The notes: generated from the sequence alone by a model not told the origin. A stretch of DNA of 64,000 nt from Paratractidigestivibacter faecalis (GCF_003416765.1 NZ_QSNG01000001.1:1-64000); one strand, 5' to 3'; shown: positions 31,242 through 40,275, counted from the first letter of the stretch. Numbers and translations: made by a program.

Positions 31242-31707
31242 GTACTCTGGGCAGAGGGTCCTTATGGACACAAACGTGCTGCTAGATGCCTTGGACTCGC
31301 GAAGGCCGCAGTCCGAGGAGGCGTGCCGGGTCCTGAGGCATTGCAATGGCGGAGGAGCAACGGCGTACGTCTGCCCGATGTCCCTGAAGGACGTGTACTA
31401 CGTGCTCGCCAAGGCGCACGGCGCCGAGGCCGCGCGGAGAGGGGTCGGCTACCTTATGGGCCTCGTCGTGATTGCGCCGATGGGACCCGAGGACTGCGAC
31501 GTCTCGCTGCGCTCCGACGAGCCGGACTTTGAGGACGGGCTCGTACGTGCCTGCGCGGAGCTGAACGGGATTGACTTCATCTTAACAAGAGACGCCAAGG
31601 CGTTTGACCACTCCACCGTCAGGGCCGTCAACTGCGCCAAGTATCTCGAGATCTTTGCGGCGCGGGACGAGGCCGCAAGAGGGGCGGCCTTCGGAGTGAG
31701 ACCCTAG
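31234..31707 (+). CDS. PIN-domain toxin (probable ribonuclease)
   Basis: 157 aa. The PIN fold acidic residues are visible: Asp12 in LMDTNVLLDAL, Asp/Glu in SLKDVYYVLAK, DFEDGLVRACAE and TRDAKAF near the C-terminus. PIN toxins cleave RNA, often tRNA. The start overlaps the antitoxin stop. The gene converges on the helicase gene with a four-base overlap (31704-31707). It may protect or mark the adjacent TerB/helicase module, but could be independent. Confidence 0.87.
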   Translation: MSRYSGQRVLMDTNVLLDALDSRRPQSEEACRVLRHCNGGGATAYVCPMSLKDVYYVLAKAHGAEAARRGVGYLMGLVVIAPMGPEDCDVSLRSDEPDFEDGLVRACAELNGIDFILTRDAKAFDHSTVRAVNCAKYLEIFAARDEAARGAAFGVRP

Positions 31708-34187
31708 TCCGCGGGGACAACCTGCGCGGGCTCGGCCCAGATGATGCCGCGCTCGTTGGCCCACTGGCGGACGCGTTCCTTCATGCCCGCTACGTCAAGG
31801 GTGCCCAGGGCAAAGCCCTTGCGGACAAGCTCCTCCGGCACGAGCTCGTCGTACTTCTCGAAGTAGGGGACCTCGGCGGGGTAGACCAGGTCCATGGGGT
31901 CTCCAAGCTCCGCGGCGGCGCCGGTCAGGATCTCAAAGAAGGCCTGCTCGGTCATGTCCTCGCGCATGACGAAGGCCATGAAGTAGGGGCGCGAGGAGTC
32001 CAGGCCCTTGAGACCGAGGTCCTTGGCACACCTGATCTTGAGGAGACGCTCCAGCGCGAGGAAGGCGTAGCTTCCCAGCCAGGGGAAGAGGCACCACATG
32101 TTGCCCCCAAGGCTCACGAGCGGCGACTTGGTGAGTCCGCCGTTCTTGGCGACGTGCCGGGCCTGGGCAAGGCGGGCCCGCGCCTGCGGCCGCAGGTAGG
32201 CGTAGGGGGTGGACTCCTCCAGCGCCTGGCGCATGCGCACGAGGACGCGCGTGTTGATGTCTCCGGCGCACTCGCCAAAGTAGGCGGGCACGCGCCCCTT
32301 TACCTGTGTGACGTAGAGCAGGCGCCGCTTGTGGTCGACCTCCTCCACAAGCCAGACGTGTCCCGCGATGGCGACCTTCTCGCCTGGTGGGGGAGGGGCG
32401 CAGAGGGTGCCGATCTCCTGCGAGTCGCAGCGGACGGTGTACTCCACGCTCTCCTGGAAGACGGCATAGAACTTGTAATTGTTTGTGACGCGCTCCCCGG
32501 CAAGCCCCACGATGAGGCCGCCGGTCTCCGTGGTCTCAACGTAGTCGTGCGCCAGAAGGTGGCGCAGCAGGATGCGAAAGTCGTCCGCGCTGATGCGGTG
32601 GAAGGGCGTGAGTGTGAGCACCCGCGTTGCCAGCTGCGGGGGCGTGAGCTCCCCCTCGGAGGCGAGAATGGCCAGGGTCTGGTGGCAGAGCAGGCTGTAG
32701 GGCAGGCGGTCCAGGCGCGCGGGCTCAACCCAGTGCTCCTCGCGGTAGAGCTGGACGAGGGCGATGCCCTGCAGGAGCTCCCAGGGGAGGGTCTCTGGCG
32801 TGAGGGCCCGCGGCTCGGGCTGTTCTTCTCGCATGACGAACCACATCTCAGGCGGGGCCTCGCGCCGGCCGGTGCGGCCCATGCGCTGAAGGAAGCCAGA
32901 GACGGTGAAGGGGGCGTTTATCTGGAAGGCACGTTCCAGGCGCCCCACGTCAATGCCGAGCTCGAGGGTTGCGGTGGCCACGATGCTGAGGTCCGCGGAG
33001 TCATCCCGCATGAGCTCCTCGGCGCTCTCCCTGATGCTGGCGGAGAGGTTGCCGTGGTGGATGAGGAAGCGGTCAGGCTCGTGGTTGACCTCGCAGTAGC
33101 GCCTGAGGGTGGTGGTGACCTCCTCGGCCTCCTCGCGCGAATTGGTGAAGACGAGGCACTTGCGACCGCGCGTGTGCTCAAAGACGTACCCGATGGCGGG
33201 GTCGGCGCCGTCGGGGGCGGTGTCGTCAAGTAGGTCATCGGGCTCGGGCATGTCTATCCCCGTGCTCAAACATTCTCGGCCTTCGGCCTGCGAAACTGCG
33301 CGCGGGAATAGACATGCCCGAGCCGTTGAGGCGGCATTTGACTCCCGGTCCTTGACTGCCGACCCCGCCGTCGGGTGCGGCTTCGGGCCGTCGATGGCAG
33401 GGGCGGGGCTCGGGGCCGCCTGGGTGGAGAGTACCTCTACCTCGGTTGGGGAGGTGCTGGCGAACGAGAGCTCGGTGGCTTGGGGGCCGGTTTGGAAGAA
33501 GTGCTCCATGGAGAGGCGCCAGGTGCGGGGCGGCTCCTCGACCTTGGGGATGACGGTGTTTCTGCCGGTGCCAGCCGCCAGGAAGCGGCCTACGGATTCC
33601 GGGTCTCCCATGGTGGCGGAGAGGCCTATGCGGCGCGGGTCGACGCCTGCCATGCGGGAGAGGCGCTCTATGAGGCAGATGGTCTGGCCGCCGCGGTCTC
33701 CGCGCAGCAGGGAGTGAACCTCGTCGATGACCACGTAGCGCAGGTTGCAGAAGAGGCTCGATATTGCGGCATGCCTGTGCATGAGCAGCGCCTCGAGGGA
33801 CTCCGGCGTAATCTGCAGGATGCCCGAGGGATGCTTCATGAGCTTGGCCTTGTGACTGGCAGAGACGTCTCCGTGCCAGTGCCATACGGGAATGTCCGCG
33901 CGTGCGCAGAGGCCAGTCAGGCGATAGAACTGGTCGTTGATAAGGGCCTTGGTGGGGCCAACGTAGATGGCGCCCACGGATGCCGGTGGGTTCTCCCAGA
34001 ACTCCGTCAGGATGGGAAAGAACGCGGCCTCCGTCTTGCCCGATGCGGTGGACGCACAGAGAAGGACGTGGTCGTCGCTGTTGAAGATGGCGTCTCCTGC
34101 GGCCACCTGGATGCCACGCAGCGAGTCCCAGCCGTTCTCGTAGATGAAGTCCTGAACAAAGGGTGCGTATCGGTCAAAGACGGACAT
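31704..34187 (-). CDS. Lhr/BrxHI-like superfamily II helicase
   Basis: 827 aa. Walker A ASTASGKT at 45-52, DEVH at 155-158, SAT at 190-192, and in lobe 2 [13 protein letters not shown] and [12 protein letters not shown], as in Lhr-like helicases. A low-complexity insertion (about 250-330) separates the lobes; residues 288-316 are encoded by an 84 bp palindrome (33241-33324). The ATG at 34187 has ataggag upstream; the frame runs 26 codons further but overlaps the small gene before it. Helicases of this type are accessory genes in some BREX systems and occur beside TerB_N/TerB_C proteins. Last gene of the minus-strand module. Confidence 0.88.
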   Translation of the reverse strand: MSVFDRYAPFVQDFIYENGWDSLRGIQVAAGDAIFNSDDHVLLCASTASGKTEAAFFPILTEFWENPPASVGAIYVGPTKALINDQFYRLTGLCARADIPVWHWHGDVSASHKAKLMKHPSGILQITPESLEALLMHRHAAISSLFCNLRYVVIDEVHSLLRGDRGGQTICLIERLSRMAGVDPRRIGLSATMGDPESVGRFLAAGTGRNTVIPKVEEPPRTWRLSMEHFFQTGPQATELSFASTSPTEVEVLSTQAAPSPAPAIDGPKPHPTAGSAVKDRESNAASTARACLFPRAVSQAEGRECLSTGIDMPEPDDLLDDTAPDGADPAIGYVFEHTRGRKCLVFTNSREEAEEVTTTLRRYCEVNHEPDRFLIHHGNLSASIRESAEELMRDDSADLSIVATATLELGIDVGRLERAFQINAPFTVSGFLQRMGRTGRREAPPEMWFVMREEQPEPRALTPETLPWELLQGIALVQLYREEHWVEPARLDRLPYSLLCHQTLAILASEGELTPPQLATRVLTLTPFHRISADDFRILLRHLLAHDYVETTETGGLIVGLAGERVTNNYKFYAVFQESVEYTVRCDSQEIGTLCAPPPPGEKVAIAGHVWLVEEVDHKRRLLYVTQVKGRVPAYFGECAGDINTRVLVRMRQALEESTPYAYLRPQARARLAQARHVAKNGGLTKSPLVSLGGNMWCLFPWLGSYAFLALERLLKIRCAKDLGLKGLDSSRPYFMAFVMREDMTEQAFFEILTGAAAELGDPMDLVYPAEVPYFEKYDELVPEELVRKGFALGTLDVAGMKERVRQWANERGIIWAEPAQVVPAD
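33241..33324. repeat. Palindromic element inside the helicase coding region
   Basis: A 21-base arm beginning ggctcgggcatgtctat (33241-33261) is repeated inverted at 33304-33324 with one mismatch, around 42 bases that hold a smaller hairpin (cggccttcggcc). It stays in frame and encodes about 28 residues between the two helicase lobes. Confidence 0.75.
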
Positions 34188-34371
34188 GAGTGCTCCTATA
34201 GCCCCATGCCGCCGAGAAGCCCGCAAACTCGCCAAAGCCCTCGTTGGCATAGACGTAGATGCCACCCTTGAGCTCGGGGCGCACGGGTCCGAGTCCGTTG
34301 GAATCAGCGATGGAGTCCTCCGCGGCCTGGGCCGGAAGGTCCTTATCGCCGGAGCGAGGGGTTTGGTTCAT
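34174..34371 (-). CDS. Small hypothetical protein between ATPase and helicase
   Basis: 65 aa, no family recognised. The codon use has the strong G/C third-position bias of real genes here, unlike most shadows. It starts 16 bases after the ATPase stop (ATG at 34371, aaggcgg upstream) and overlaps the helicase start by 14 bases, which suggests translational coupling. The second half ([17 protein letters not shown]) is rich in Gly and aromatics. It may be a small subunit of the module. A chance ORF is possible. Confidence 0.5.
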   Translation of the reverse strand: MNQTPRSGDKDLPAQAAEDSIADSNGLGPVRPELKGGIYVYANEGFGEFAGFSAAWGYRSTHVRL

Positions 34372-34386
34372 GGATGACCGCCTTGG

Positions 34387-35718
34387 CTAGATGGTGAACT
34401 CTGCGAAGGACGGGTCAACGTCAGAGGAGCCCGGCTTTGAGCCATTGGCGTTGGAACCCGTCTCAACGGTAGCCGCAAGCTGCGCAAAGGCGTTAGGCTG
34501 TAGCAGTTCCGCAACGTCTGTGTCTGGGTTCTGATACATGATGTCCAGAAGCTCGATGAAGTCCCTGATGACCTCTCGCGGGGTGAGGTGGCTGTCGGCG
34601 CCCACGCGCCCGAACTCGACCTGCAGAAACCTCACCAGGTCATCGGTGGTGACCTTGCGCTCGTAACCAAAGTAGCCGGCGTGGATGTCTGCCAGCTTCT
34701 CTGCCAGGACGAGGAGCTCCTCGTAGGTGAGCGACTGTAGGTGGATGATGGGAGCGAGCATGTCCGTCATGTCCTCGCGGGCAAAGCGACCCTGGGTCAG
34801 GCGGCTGCGCAGGGCCTCGTAGCTAAAGACGCCGCGACGGCGGTCCTCTATGGACTGGGGCGTTCCTCCCATGATGATGCCCAAGTACTGCGCCTTGCCC
34901 TGGAGCGTGTCGTTGTACATGGTGAGAATCTTCTCGTAGTTGTTCTGGCGAGTGATGGAGTTGGGGATCTTGTACAGGTTGACCAGCTCGTCGATCATGA
35001 CGAGCATGCCCTTGTAACCCGCACCCACCAGGAAGCGCGCCAGCAGCTTGACGTAGTCGTACCAGTCATCGTCAGTGATGATGGTGCCATTGCCCAGCTC
35101 CGACTTTGCCTCGGTCTTGGTGCGGTACTCTCCGCGCAGCCACTTGACCACGTGGGCAAGCTCCTCCTCGTCCTGCTCCAGGTAGGCCATGCGGTAGCGC
35201 CTGAGCATGCGGGTGAAGTCAAAGCCGTGGACCATCTCATCCAGCGGGGCGAGCTGCTCCCTCAGCAGGGAGGCCCCGTCCGCGCCAGCCTCCACCTGCT
35301 GCTGGACCGAGCTGACCCAGCGGTCGAGGATGAGGTTGAGCGCACCGCCCTCCGGACGGGTCTTGGTCGAGATGTTGCGGATGAGCTCGCGATAGGTGGC
35401 AAGCCCCTGGCCCTGGTTGCCCTGCAGGCGGCGCTCCGGGGAGAGATCCGCGTCTGCCACCACAAAGCCCTCGCCCATGGCGTGGGTGCGAATGGTCTGG
35501 AGCAGGAAGCTCTTGCCGGCGCCATAGCGGCCCACGAGGAAACGGAAGGACGCGCCGCCGCTCTCTATGAGGCCAAGGTCCGTGAGGAAGGCCTGTATCT
35601 CCTTCTCTCTGCCGACGGTGATGTAGGGCAGGCCGATGCGTGGCACGACGCCGCCCTTGAGCGAGTTGATGATGACGGCGGCGATGCGCTTGGGAACCCT
35701 GGGCTTCTGCTCTGCCAT
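34387..35718 (-). CDS. BrxD-like DUF2791-family ATPase
   Basis: 443 aa. The N-terminal block AAVIINSLKGGVVPRIGLPYITVGREKEI is the DUF2791 hallmark. Walker A GRYGAGKS lies at 63-70 and Walker B LVMIDEL near 239-245, with LGIIMGGTPQSIEDRRRGVFSYEALRSRL as sensor region. DUF2791 proteins are AAA-like ATPases found as BrxD in some BREX systems. The ATG at 35718 follows aaggagagc; the frame open to 35781 would cross the promoter. Operon with the small ORF and helicase. Confidence 0.87.
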   Translation of the reverse strand: MAEQKPRVPKRIAAVIINSLKGGVVPRIGLPYITVGREKEIQAFLTDLGLIESGGASFRFLVGRYGAGKSFLLQTIRTHAMGEGFVVADADLSPERRLQGNQGQGLATYRELIRNISTKTRPEGGALNLILDRWVSSVQQQVEAGADGASLLREQLAPLDEMVHGFDFTRMLRRYRMAYLEQDEEELAHVVKWLRGEYRTKTEAKSELGNGTIITDDDWYDYVKLLARFLVGAGYKGMLVMIDELVNLYKIPNSITRQNNYEKILTMYNDTLQGKAQYLGIIMGGTPQSIEDRRRGVFSYEALRSRLTQGRFAREDMTDMLAPIIHLQSLTYEELLVLAEKLADIHAGYFGYERKVTTDDLVRFLQVEFGRVGADSHLTPREVIRDFIELLDIMYQNPDTDVAELLQPNAFAQLAATVETGSNANGSKPGSSDVDPSFAEFTI

Positions 35719-35752
35719 CTGACTGCTCTCCTTCCCGTCTGCGTGAAAGGCA

Positions 35753-35781
35753 ATCCTAGCACAGCTGCGGGTCAATAACAA
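35753..35781 (-). promoter_or_regulatory. Promoter of the ATPase-helicase operon
   Basis: On the minus strand TTGTTA, 17 bases, TAGGAT, ending 35 bases before the ATPase ATG. Each box has four of six consensus bases. It fits the terminator placed just after the TerB gene. Confidence 0.5.
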
Positions 35782-35842
35782 ACAGACGTTCTATTTTTCT
35801 GCCGAATAGGGCCCGCATGGCGAGTGGGTCGCGGAGCGAGAA

Positions 35843-35980
35843 ATCCAGTGCAGGCTTTGACCCTGCACTGGATGGGGCCTGCCAGAGCTGACCAGGGGTT
35901 TCTCGCCAGATGGGCAATCCAGTGCGGGGAGAAAAACGGCCCGAGGCCCGCACTGGATGCCCGGGCAAATCCAGTGCAGG
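35843..35980. repeat. Five alternating copies of ATCCAGTGC between TerB gene and ATPase gene
   Basis: ATCCAGTGC(A/G)GG occurs at 35843, 35917 and 35969 on the plus strand and inverted at 35862 and 35947. Copies 1 and 2 form a perfect 12 bp hairpin; copies 4 and 5 form the stem of the TerB terminator. No gene is visible in 35719-35990. Confidence 0.8.
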
Positions 35981-35990
35981 CCTCGGGGCC
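35931..35990 (-). terminator. Terminator of the DUF554-TerB operon
   Basis: Directly after the TerB stop, a stem of about 21 bp (ggccccgaggcctgcactggat with its near complement, one mismatch and one bulge) is followed on the minus strand by gtttttctc. Confidence 0.78.
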
Positions 35991-37610
35991 CTACAGCGCG
36001 GCCCGGACGTCTTCGGCGTAGTCCTCCACCAGCTGCGGCTCGCCATCTGCCCCAAACTCGATGGCGGTGTCTCCCAGCAGGTGAAAGAGGGCCTCGTTGA
36101 TTGCATCCACCATGAGGCCCACGTTGCCCGGACCGGCGTACTTCCTGCCGTCGAGAAGCGCCCGCAGCAGTGCGGTTTCATCCTCGGAGAGCCCCAGGTT
36201 GCTGACGTCATCGGCTTGCGCGGGAGCCTCCTGCTGAGCTTCCTCCGCTGCTGCCATGGACACCGCCTCCTGAGCCCCCTCGGCAGCGGAGTCCTCGCGC
36301 TCCTCGTCCACCAGAAGGGCCTCGCGCGTGACGGCCGCGGCGGAGCGGATGCCCGCCAGCTTGGAGAGGTCGATCTCAACGCGCCGGGGCGCCGCCGCCT
36401 GCTTCCAGCCCAGATAGGCCGCAATCTCGTCATCTATGATCTTGACCAGGTACTTTGCCTCGGCGTGGTCCTTGAGCGGGTGCGCGTAGCCAAGGGCCTG
36501 GCGCAGCTGTCGGTCCACGGCGCGCACGATCTGGCCCAGCTTGGCGCTGCGGGCGCCCCCGTCGTGGTAGGAGTCGCAGCTCCACAGGCCGTTCTTGCAG
36601 ACGTAGCGCCTGGTGGGAGAGAGCTCGTAGACGCAGTCCTCGTGAAAGCCCGGCTCGTAGCGGACGGCGCTCGCGTACATGACGTGGCGCACGGCAAAGC
36701 GCAGGCCAAAGAGGGTCTCGGTGAGCCCCTGCGTGCGGCTGCCGCGGTAGTGGAGCGCCAGGCGAGAATAGACCGCCAGCAGCACGCGCGAGACGTCCTC
36801 CGGCCGCTCCTTGTAGAGGCGGCTCTCGTCCAGGCGGTAGCTTGAGAGCTGGCAGACGGACTGCGCGAACTCGCCGGCGTGGTCACCCATCGCGGCAAAG
36901 TCCGTGGGCTGGCGCCTGCGGCCCTTGGGAGGGGCTGCGGCCAGCGCGTCCTTCTCGGCGCGCTCCAGCACGGCTATGGCGGCGTCGTGCTCCAGGTGGG
37001 CGTAGGGGACGGCGAGCTCCGCCGGGAGGTCGTGCTCCACGACGTAGTCCACCAGCCACTCGGGCACGTAGCGGTCCATGCCGGGGTCAAACTGGCGGTA
37101 CGTCTTCCAGAACGCCTCGATGGCGTCGAAGGCCTTGCGGCCGGGCTCCACGCCAATGCCCATGAGCAACTCGTAGAGGTAGACGTAGGCAAACGAGGCC
37201 GCCGTCTGCTCAACCTGCCCCGCGCGCACGCGTGCCCGCCACGTGAAGTAGCCGCGCAGCTGCCGGTCGGTCATGGTGCGGTACGTGGGGTAGTAGCTCT
37301 GGAACTGCCCGTGGTAGGGGCAGTTGTCCTCAAAGTCCTCCATGAGGCGGGCCTGCTCGTAGAAGAGGCGCGTCTCGGACCAGGTGCGGCCGCGCGGCGT
37401 GCGCTGCAGCTCGCGCATCTGGCCGATCTTTTGGGGCAGGTAGCTGTCCATCTGCGACCCGCGGCGGATGATGGGCTCGTCGGCGTACGTCTTGGTGGTG
37501 GAGAAGGCCTTTGAGCTGCGCAACCTTGGGTCGGAGAGAATCTGCTCAAGGAGCCGGTCTATGTCCATGCCGTTGGCGTAGATGTCGCCCTCGTCGCGCC
37601 AGCTGCTCAT
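35991..37610 (-). CDS. TerB_N / TerB_C domain protein
   Basis: 539 aa. The TerB_N block is clear: TWSETRLFYEQARLMEDFEDN near residue 75 and FQSYYPTYRTMTDRQLRGYFTWRARVRAG near 102-131. A long helical middle follows, and the acidic C-terminal part (LSEDETALLRALLDG onward) fits TerB_C. Such proteins are predicted scaffolds of stress or DNA-processing systems near helicases and ATPases, which is the arrangement here. The start ATG 37610 overlaps the DUF554 stop (ATGA), so it is translationally coupled. There is no clear Shine-Dalgarno. Confidence 0.85.
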   Translation of the reverse strand: MSSWRDEGDIYANGMDIDRLLEQILSDPRLRSSKAFSTTKTYADEPIIRRGSQMDSYLPQKIGQMRELQRTPRGRTWSETRLFYEQARLMEDFEDNCPYHGQFQSYYPTYRTMTDRQLRGYFTWRARVRAGQVEQTAASFAYVYLYELLMGIGVEPGRKAFDAIEAFWKTYRQFDPGMDRYVPEWLVDYVVEHDLPAELAVPYAHLEHDAAIAVLERAEKDALAAAPPKGRRRQPTDFAAMGDHAGEFAQSVCQLSSYRLDESRLYKERPEDVSRVLLAVYSRLALHYRGSRTQGLTETLFGLRFAVRHVMYASAVRYEPGFHEDCVYELSPTRRYVCKNGLWSCDSYHDGGARSAKLGQIVRAVDRQLRQALGYAHPLKDHAEAKYLVKIIDDEIAAYLGWKQAAAPRRVEIDLSKLAGIRSAAAVTREALLVDEEREDSAAEGAQEAVSMAAAEEAQQEAPAQADDVSNLGLSEDETALLRALLDGRKYAGPGNVGLMVDAINEALFHLLGDTAIEFGADGEPQLVEDYAEDVRAAL

Positions 37611-38350
37611 GCCACGGCCTGCGCTATCAGGGCGTAGACGACGGCGATAACCACGGAGGGCAGCATGTTGGCGGGCTTGAAGGTGCGCGGCCAGATGAGG
37701 TTCACGCCCACGCAGAAGACCAGCATGGAGCCGACGAGGCTCAGGTTTGCCAGCGCCGCATCGGTCATGATGGGGTGCAGAAGCGTCGCCAGCGCGGTCA
37801 TGCTGCCCTGCAGCACGCCGACGGGCAGGGCGGAGAAGAGGCAGCCGCGGCCCATGGACGCCGCCATGGCGCAGACGATGATGGCGTCGAGCGCCCCCTT
37901 GAGCATGAGGGTGGAGTAGTCGCCCGCGAGGCCGTCCTGGATGGACCCCACTATGGCCATGGCGCCGATGCTCACGGTGAGGGAGGCCGTCACAAAGCCG
38001 TCCACAAAGCGCGCGTCCCCGGAGCTGCCGGTCTTCTCGCGCAGCCAGACGCCAAGGCCCTCAAAGCGGACGTCCAGGTCAAGGGCCTCTCCCACGACGG
38101 TGCCCACGGCCAGGCAGACCACCATCATCATGGTCCCGCCGCTGGTCAGGGCAATGGTGCCGTCCGCGGCCAGGCTTGCGGAGAGCATCTTCTCCAACGT
38201 GCCGGCAATGCCCACGAACATGACGGCCACGCCGCACGAGCGCAGGAGCGCCTGCTGGAGCCTCTGGGTGATGGCGCCGCGGCACAGAAGCCCCACCAGG
38301 CCTCCCGCCACGATGCATGCCACGTTGATGAGCGTTCCGAGTCCGACCAC
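37607..38350 (-). CDS. DUF554 membrane protein
   Basis: 247 aa with about six or seven membrane segments. LGTLINVACIVAGGLVGLL at the N-terminus, MMMVVCLAVGTVVGEALDLD and GFVTASLTVSIGAMAIVGSIQDGL are family hallmarks. Function is unknown. The GTG at 38350 follows aaaggggg; the long upstream frame is on the opposite strand of a real gene and is ignored. It is divergent from the methyltransferase gene and overlaps the TerB gene by four bases. Confidence 0.86.
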   Translation of the reverse strand: MVGLGTLINVACIVAGGLVGLLCRGAITQRLQQALLRSCGVAVMFVGIAGTLEKMLSASLAADGTIALTSGGTMMMVVCLAVGTVVGEALDLDVRFEGLGVWLREKTGSSGDARFVDGFVTASLTVSIGAMAIVGSIQDGLAGDYSTLMLKGALDAIIVCAMAASMGRGCLFSALPVGVLQGSMTALATLLHPIMTDAALANLSLVGSMLVFCVGVNLIWPRTFKPANMLPSVVIAVVYALIAQAVA

Positions 38351-38418
38351 GCCGTTGCCCCCTTTGTTTTCGCAGGCTATGGTAACAAAGGGCCTGCGGG
38401 CAGCGTCGGGGGAGGGCC

Positions 38419-39195
38419 ATGGCTGGTAAGAAGAACATGCGGGTTGCGGCGCTTGCTGCCGGTGCGGTCGCCGCCGGCGCGGCTGCGGCCGCCACATGCG
38501 CCCTGCGTCGCCTTGACCCGCACCCGCTGCGTGGCGGCGGCCTCGTCTACACCACCCGCGGCCCGCAGGGCGAGCCCGTGCGCGTGCTGCGCCGTGGCGG
38601 TGTCTTCCAGTCCGCCACCTACCTTGGCGAGAAGTGCCTGGAGCCCGTGTTTGAGTACTACCGCGCCTTTGGCGACGTGCTGGGGCGCGCTCCTGGGGCT
38701 CGCCGCGTCCTGGTGGTGGGCGGCGGTGGGTGCTCCTTTCCCAAGCTCGTGGCCCTGGAGCGTCCGTCTGCCTGCGTAGACGTGGTGGAGATAGACCCGT
38801 GCGTGGTCGACGCGGCCGGGCGCTGGTTCTATGTGGGCGAGGCGGCTCGACGCATGCGTGACAATGGCGGTGACCTGCGGCTTGTTTGCGCCGACGGCCG
38901 CGCGTTCCTGGACGCGGCGCCAACCGCCTCCTACGACATGATCGCGCTCGACGCGTTTGCCGGGGCCGCTCCCGTGGCCGCGCTCGCCGACGAGGGCTGC
39001 GCCCGCGCCTGCTGGCGCGCCCTGACGCCCGGCGGCGTCGTGGCCGCGAACGTGGTGACCCCAGCGGGCGACGCCGCCTTCCTCCGGGACCTCTGCTGCG
39101 TCTTCGAGGCCGTCTTCGGGCAGGTGGAACTTCTTCCCTGCGAGGACGACGCCTGGGGTGCCGACGACAACTACCTCGTGGTGGCCTGGCGGTAG
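38419..39195 (+). CDS. Spermidine synthase-like methyltransferase-fold protein, membrane-anchored
   Basis: 258 aa. An N-terminal hydrophobic Ala-rich helix (about residues 8-28) precedes a Rossmann domain with VLVVGGGGCSFPKLVA (SAM/decarboxy-SAM loop), VDVVEIDP and YDMIALDAFAG as in spermidine-synthase-like proteins. The polyamine-synthase catalytic set is not complete, so a methyltransferase or aminopropyltransferase role is uncertain. The ATG at 38419 follows ggggaggg. It faces the lipoprotein gene across six bases. Confidence 0.78.
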   Translation: MAGKKNMRVAALAAGAVAAGAAAAATCALRRLDPHPLRGGGLVYTTRGPQGEPVRVLRRGGVFQSATYLGEKCLEPVFEYYRAFGDVLGRAPGARRVLVVGGGGCSFPKLVALERPSACVDVVEIDPCVVDAAGRWFYVGEAARRMRDNGGDLRLVCADGRAFLDAAPTASYDMIALDAFAGAAPVAALADEGCARACWRALTPGGVVAANVVTPAGDAAFLRDLCCVFEAVFGQVELLPCEDDAWGADDNYLVVAWR

Positions 39196-39201
39196 GGCCG
39201 C

Positions 39202-40275
39202 CTAGACTGCAATGAATGAACTGATGTGGCTGTCGTCGAGGGAGGGTGTGAAAGCGAGCGAAAGACGCTCGCTCCATTGCCCATCAAGGGAGACAAGGTG
39301 CAGTCTGTCGCTGCTGTCTAGGACGCAGAGTTCGTTATTAATGATCTCGGCCTGCACTGCGTGATAGGGAAGCGTGCTCTCCGATTTGACTGACCATGTC
39401 TCATAGTCAAGGAGGGCGGCTTCCGTTCTGGTGGATGAGGTCTGGTGGATGTCGCCGTGAATGATGATCAAGCCATTGTCTATTGGGATTGTTTCGAGAA
39501 TAGGCTTCTTAAGCTCGACAGTTTCAAGCGCTCTTGATGAGATGTCGTAGACTCCTAAGGTGCTTGACCTGTTGTTTTGGTTTGTTATGCTCGTCCAGCT
39601 CGGAATGAAGATTCTATCGTCGAAAATCCGTGGCCGAAATGCACAGTAGCCACAGGCATCAAGAGAAACGCATGAGATGGCGTTGAGGTCAAGGTCGTAT
39701 ATGTGAAGGCTTGACTGCACTGCTCCGTCGATGTCTTCCCATGCAAAAGCATACAGATTCGACGTATCTGAGATAATTGAATCAAGTATCAACTTGGAGA
39801 GGGTCAAGGACTGAACGTCTCCATTGGCAAGATTGACCTTGCTGATATGGGAGCTCAGATTTAGGTTCCCCCCAATGAAGGCATGGCCCTCTGCTGCGGC
39901 GATGCAATAGTTGTTGACAGCGTCAAGCGTATATTCCGTTACGCGGAAATCGTCAAGCTCAATCGAAAGGACGGTCTTGTCGTCGTTTCGTCCCGTTGGA
40001 CCCGTTGGAGCAAGGAGCAGCTTTCCATCCATTACGGCGGGGCGAGAATAGTCTCCAACGGCTGCATGGTTGATTTCGGTAGACCCGAGGGCCTCCAGGT
40101 CGCTGTCTAGCCAGTGAATGAGGCTCGGGGCAACGTGGGGGCGCGTTTCAATCACTGCAAGCGCGGGCAATCGACTAGATGTTGCGTCTTGATCAGATTG
40201 CGAATCCCCGGAGCACCCAACCAACAGGCTCAAGGCAGCCAACCCAGCTCCGCAAATGAAATCCCGTCTTTTCAT
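39202..40275 (-). CDS. AT-rich lipoprotein of unknown function
   Basis: 357 aa. The N-terminus MKRRDFICGAGLAALSLL then VGCSGD is a signal with lipobox and possibly a Tat motif. The mature part has repeated short strands (for example LHIYDLDL, LGVYDISS) like a beta-propeller, but no family is recognised. The gene is visibly richer in A/T and uses codons such as ata and tta that neighbours avoid, suggesting recent acquisition. The ATG at 40275 follows gaggag. Confidence 0.75.
   Translation of the reverse strand: MKRRDFICGAGLAALSLLVGCSGDSQSDQDATSSRLPALAVIETRPHVAPSLIHWLDSDLEALGSTEINHAAVGDYSRPAVMDGKLLLAPTGPTGRNDDKTVLSIELDDFRVTEYTLDAVNNYCIAAAEGHAFIGGNLNLSSHISKVNLANGDVQSLTLSKLILDSIISDTSNLYAFAWEDIDGAVQSSLHIYDLDLNAISCVSLDACGYCAFRPRIFDDRIFIPSWTSITNQNNRSSTLGVYDISSRALETVELKKPILETIPIDNGLIIIHGDIHQTSSTRTEAALLDYETWSVKSESTLPYHAVQAEIINNELCVLDSSDRLHLVSLDGQWSERLSLAFTPSLDDSHISSFIAV

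Noticed and set aside
35843-35980. The repeated ATCCAGTGC units as a CRISPR array
   Set aside because: The copies alternate in orientation, are only 9-12 bases long and have irregular spacing; no cas gene is near.
31704-38350. A complete BREX or DISARM system
   Set aside because: No PglX methylase, PglZ phosphatase, BrxL/BrxC or DrmAB was seen, so only BrxD-like and BrxHI-like parts can be claimed.
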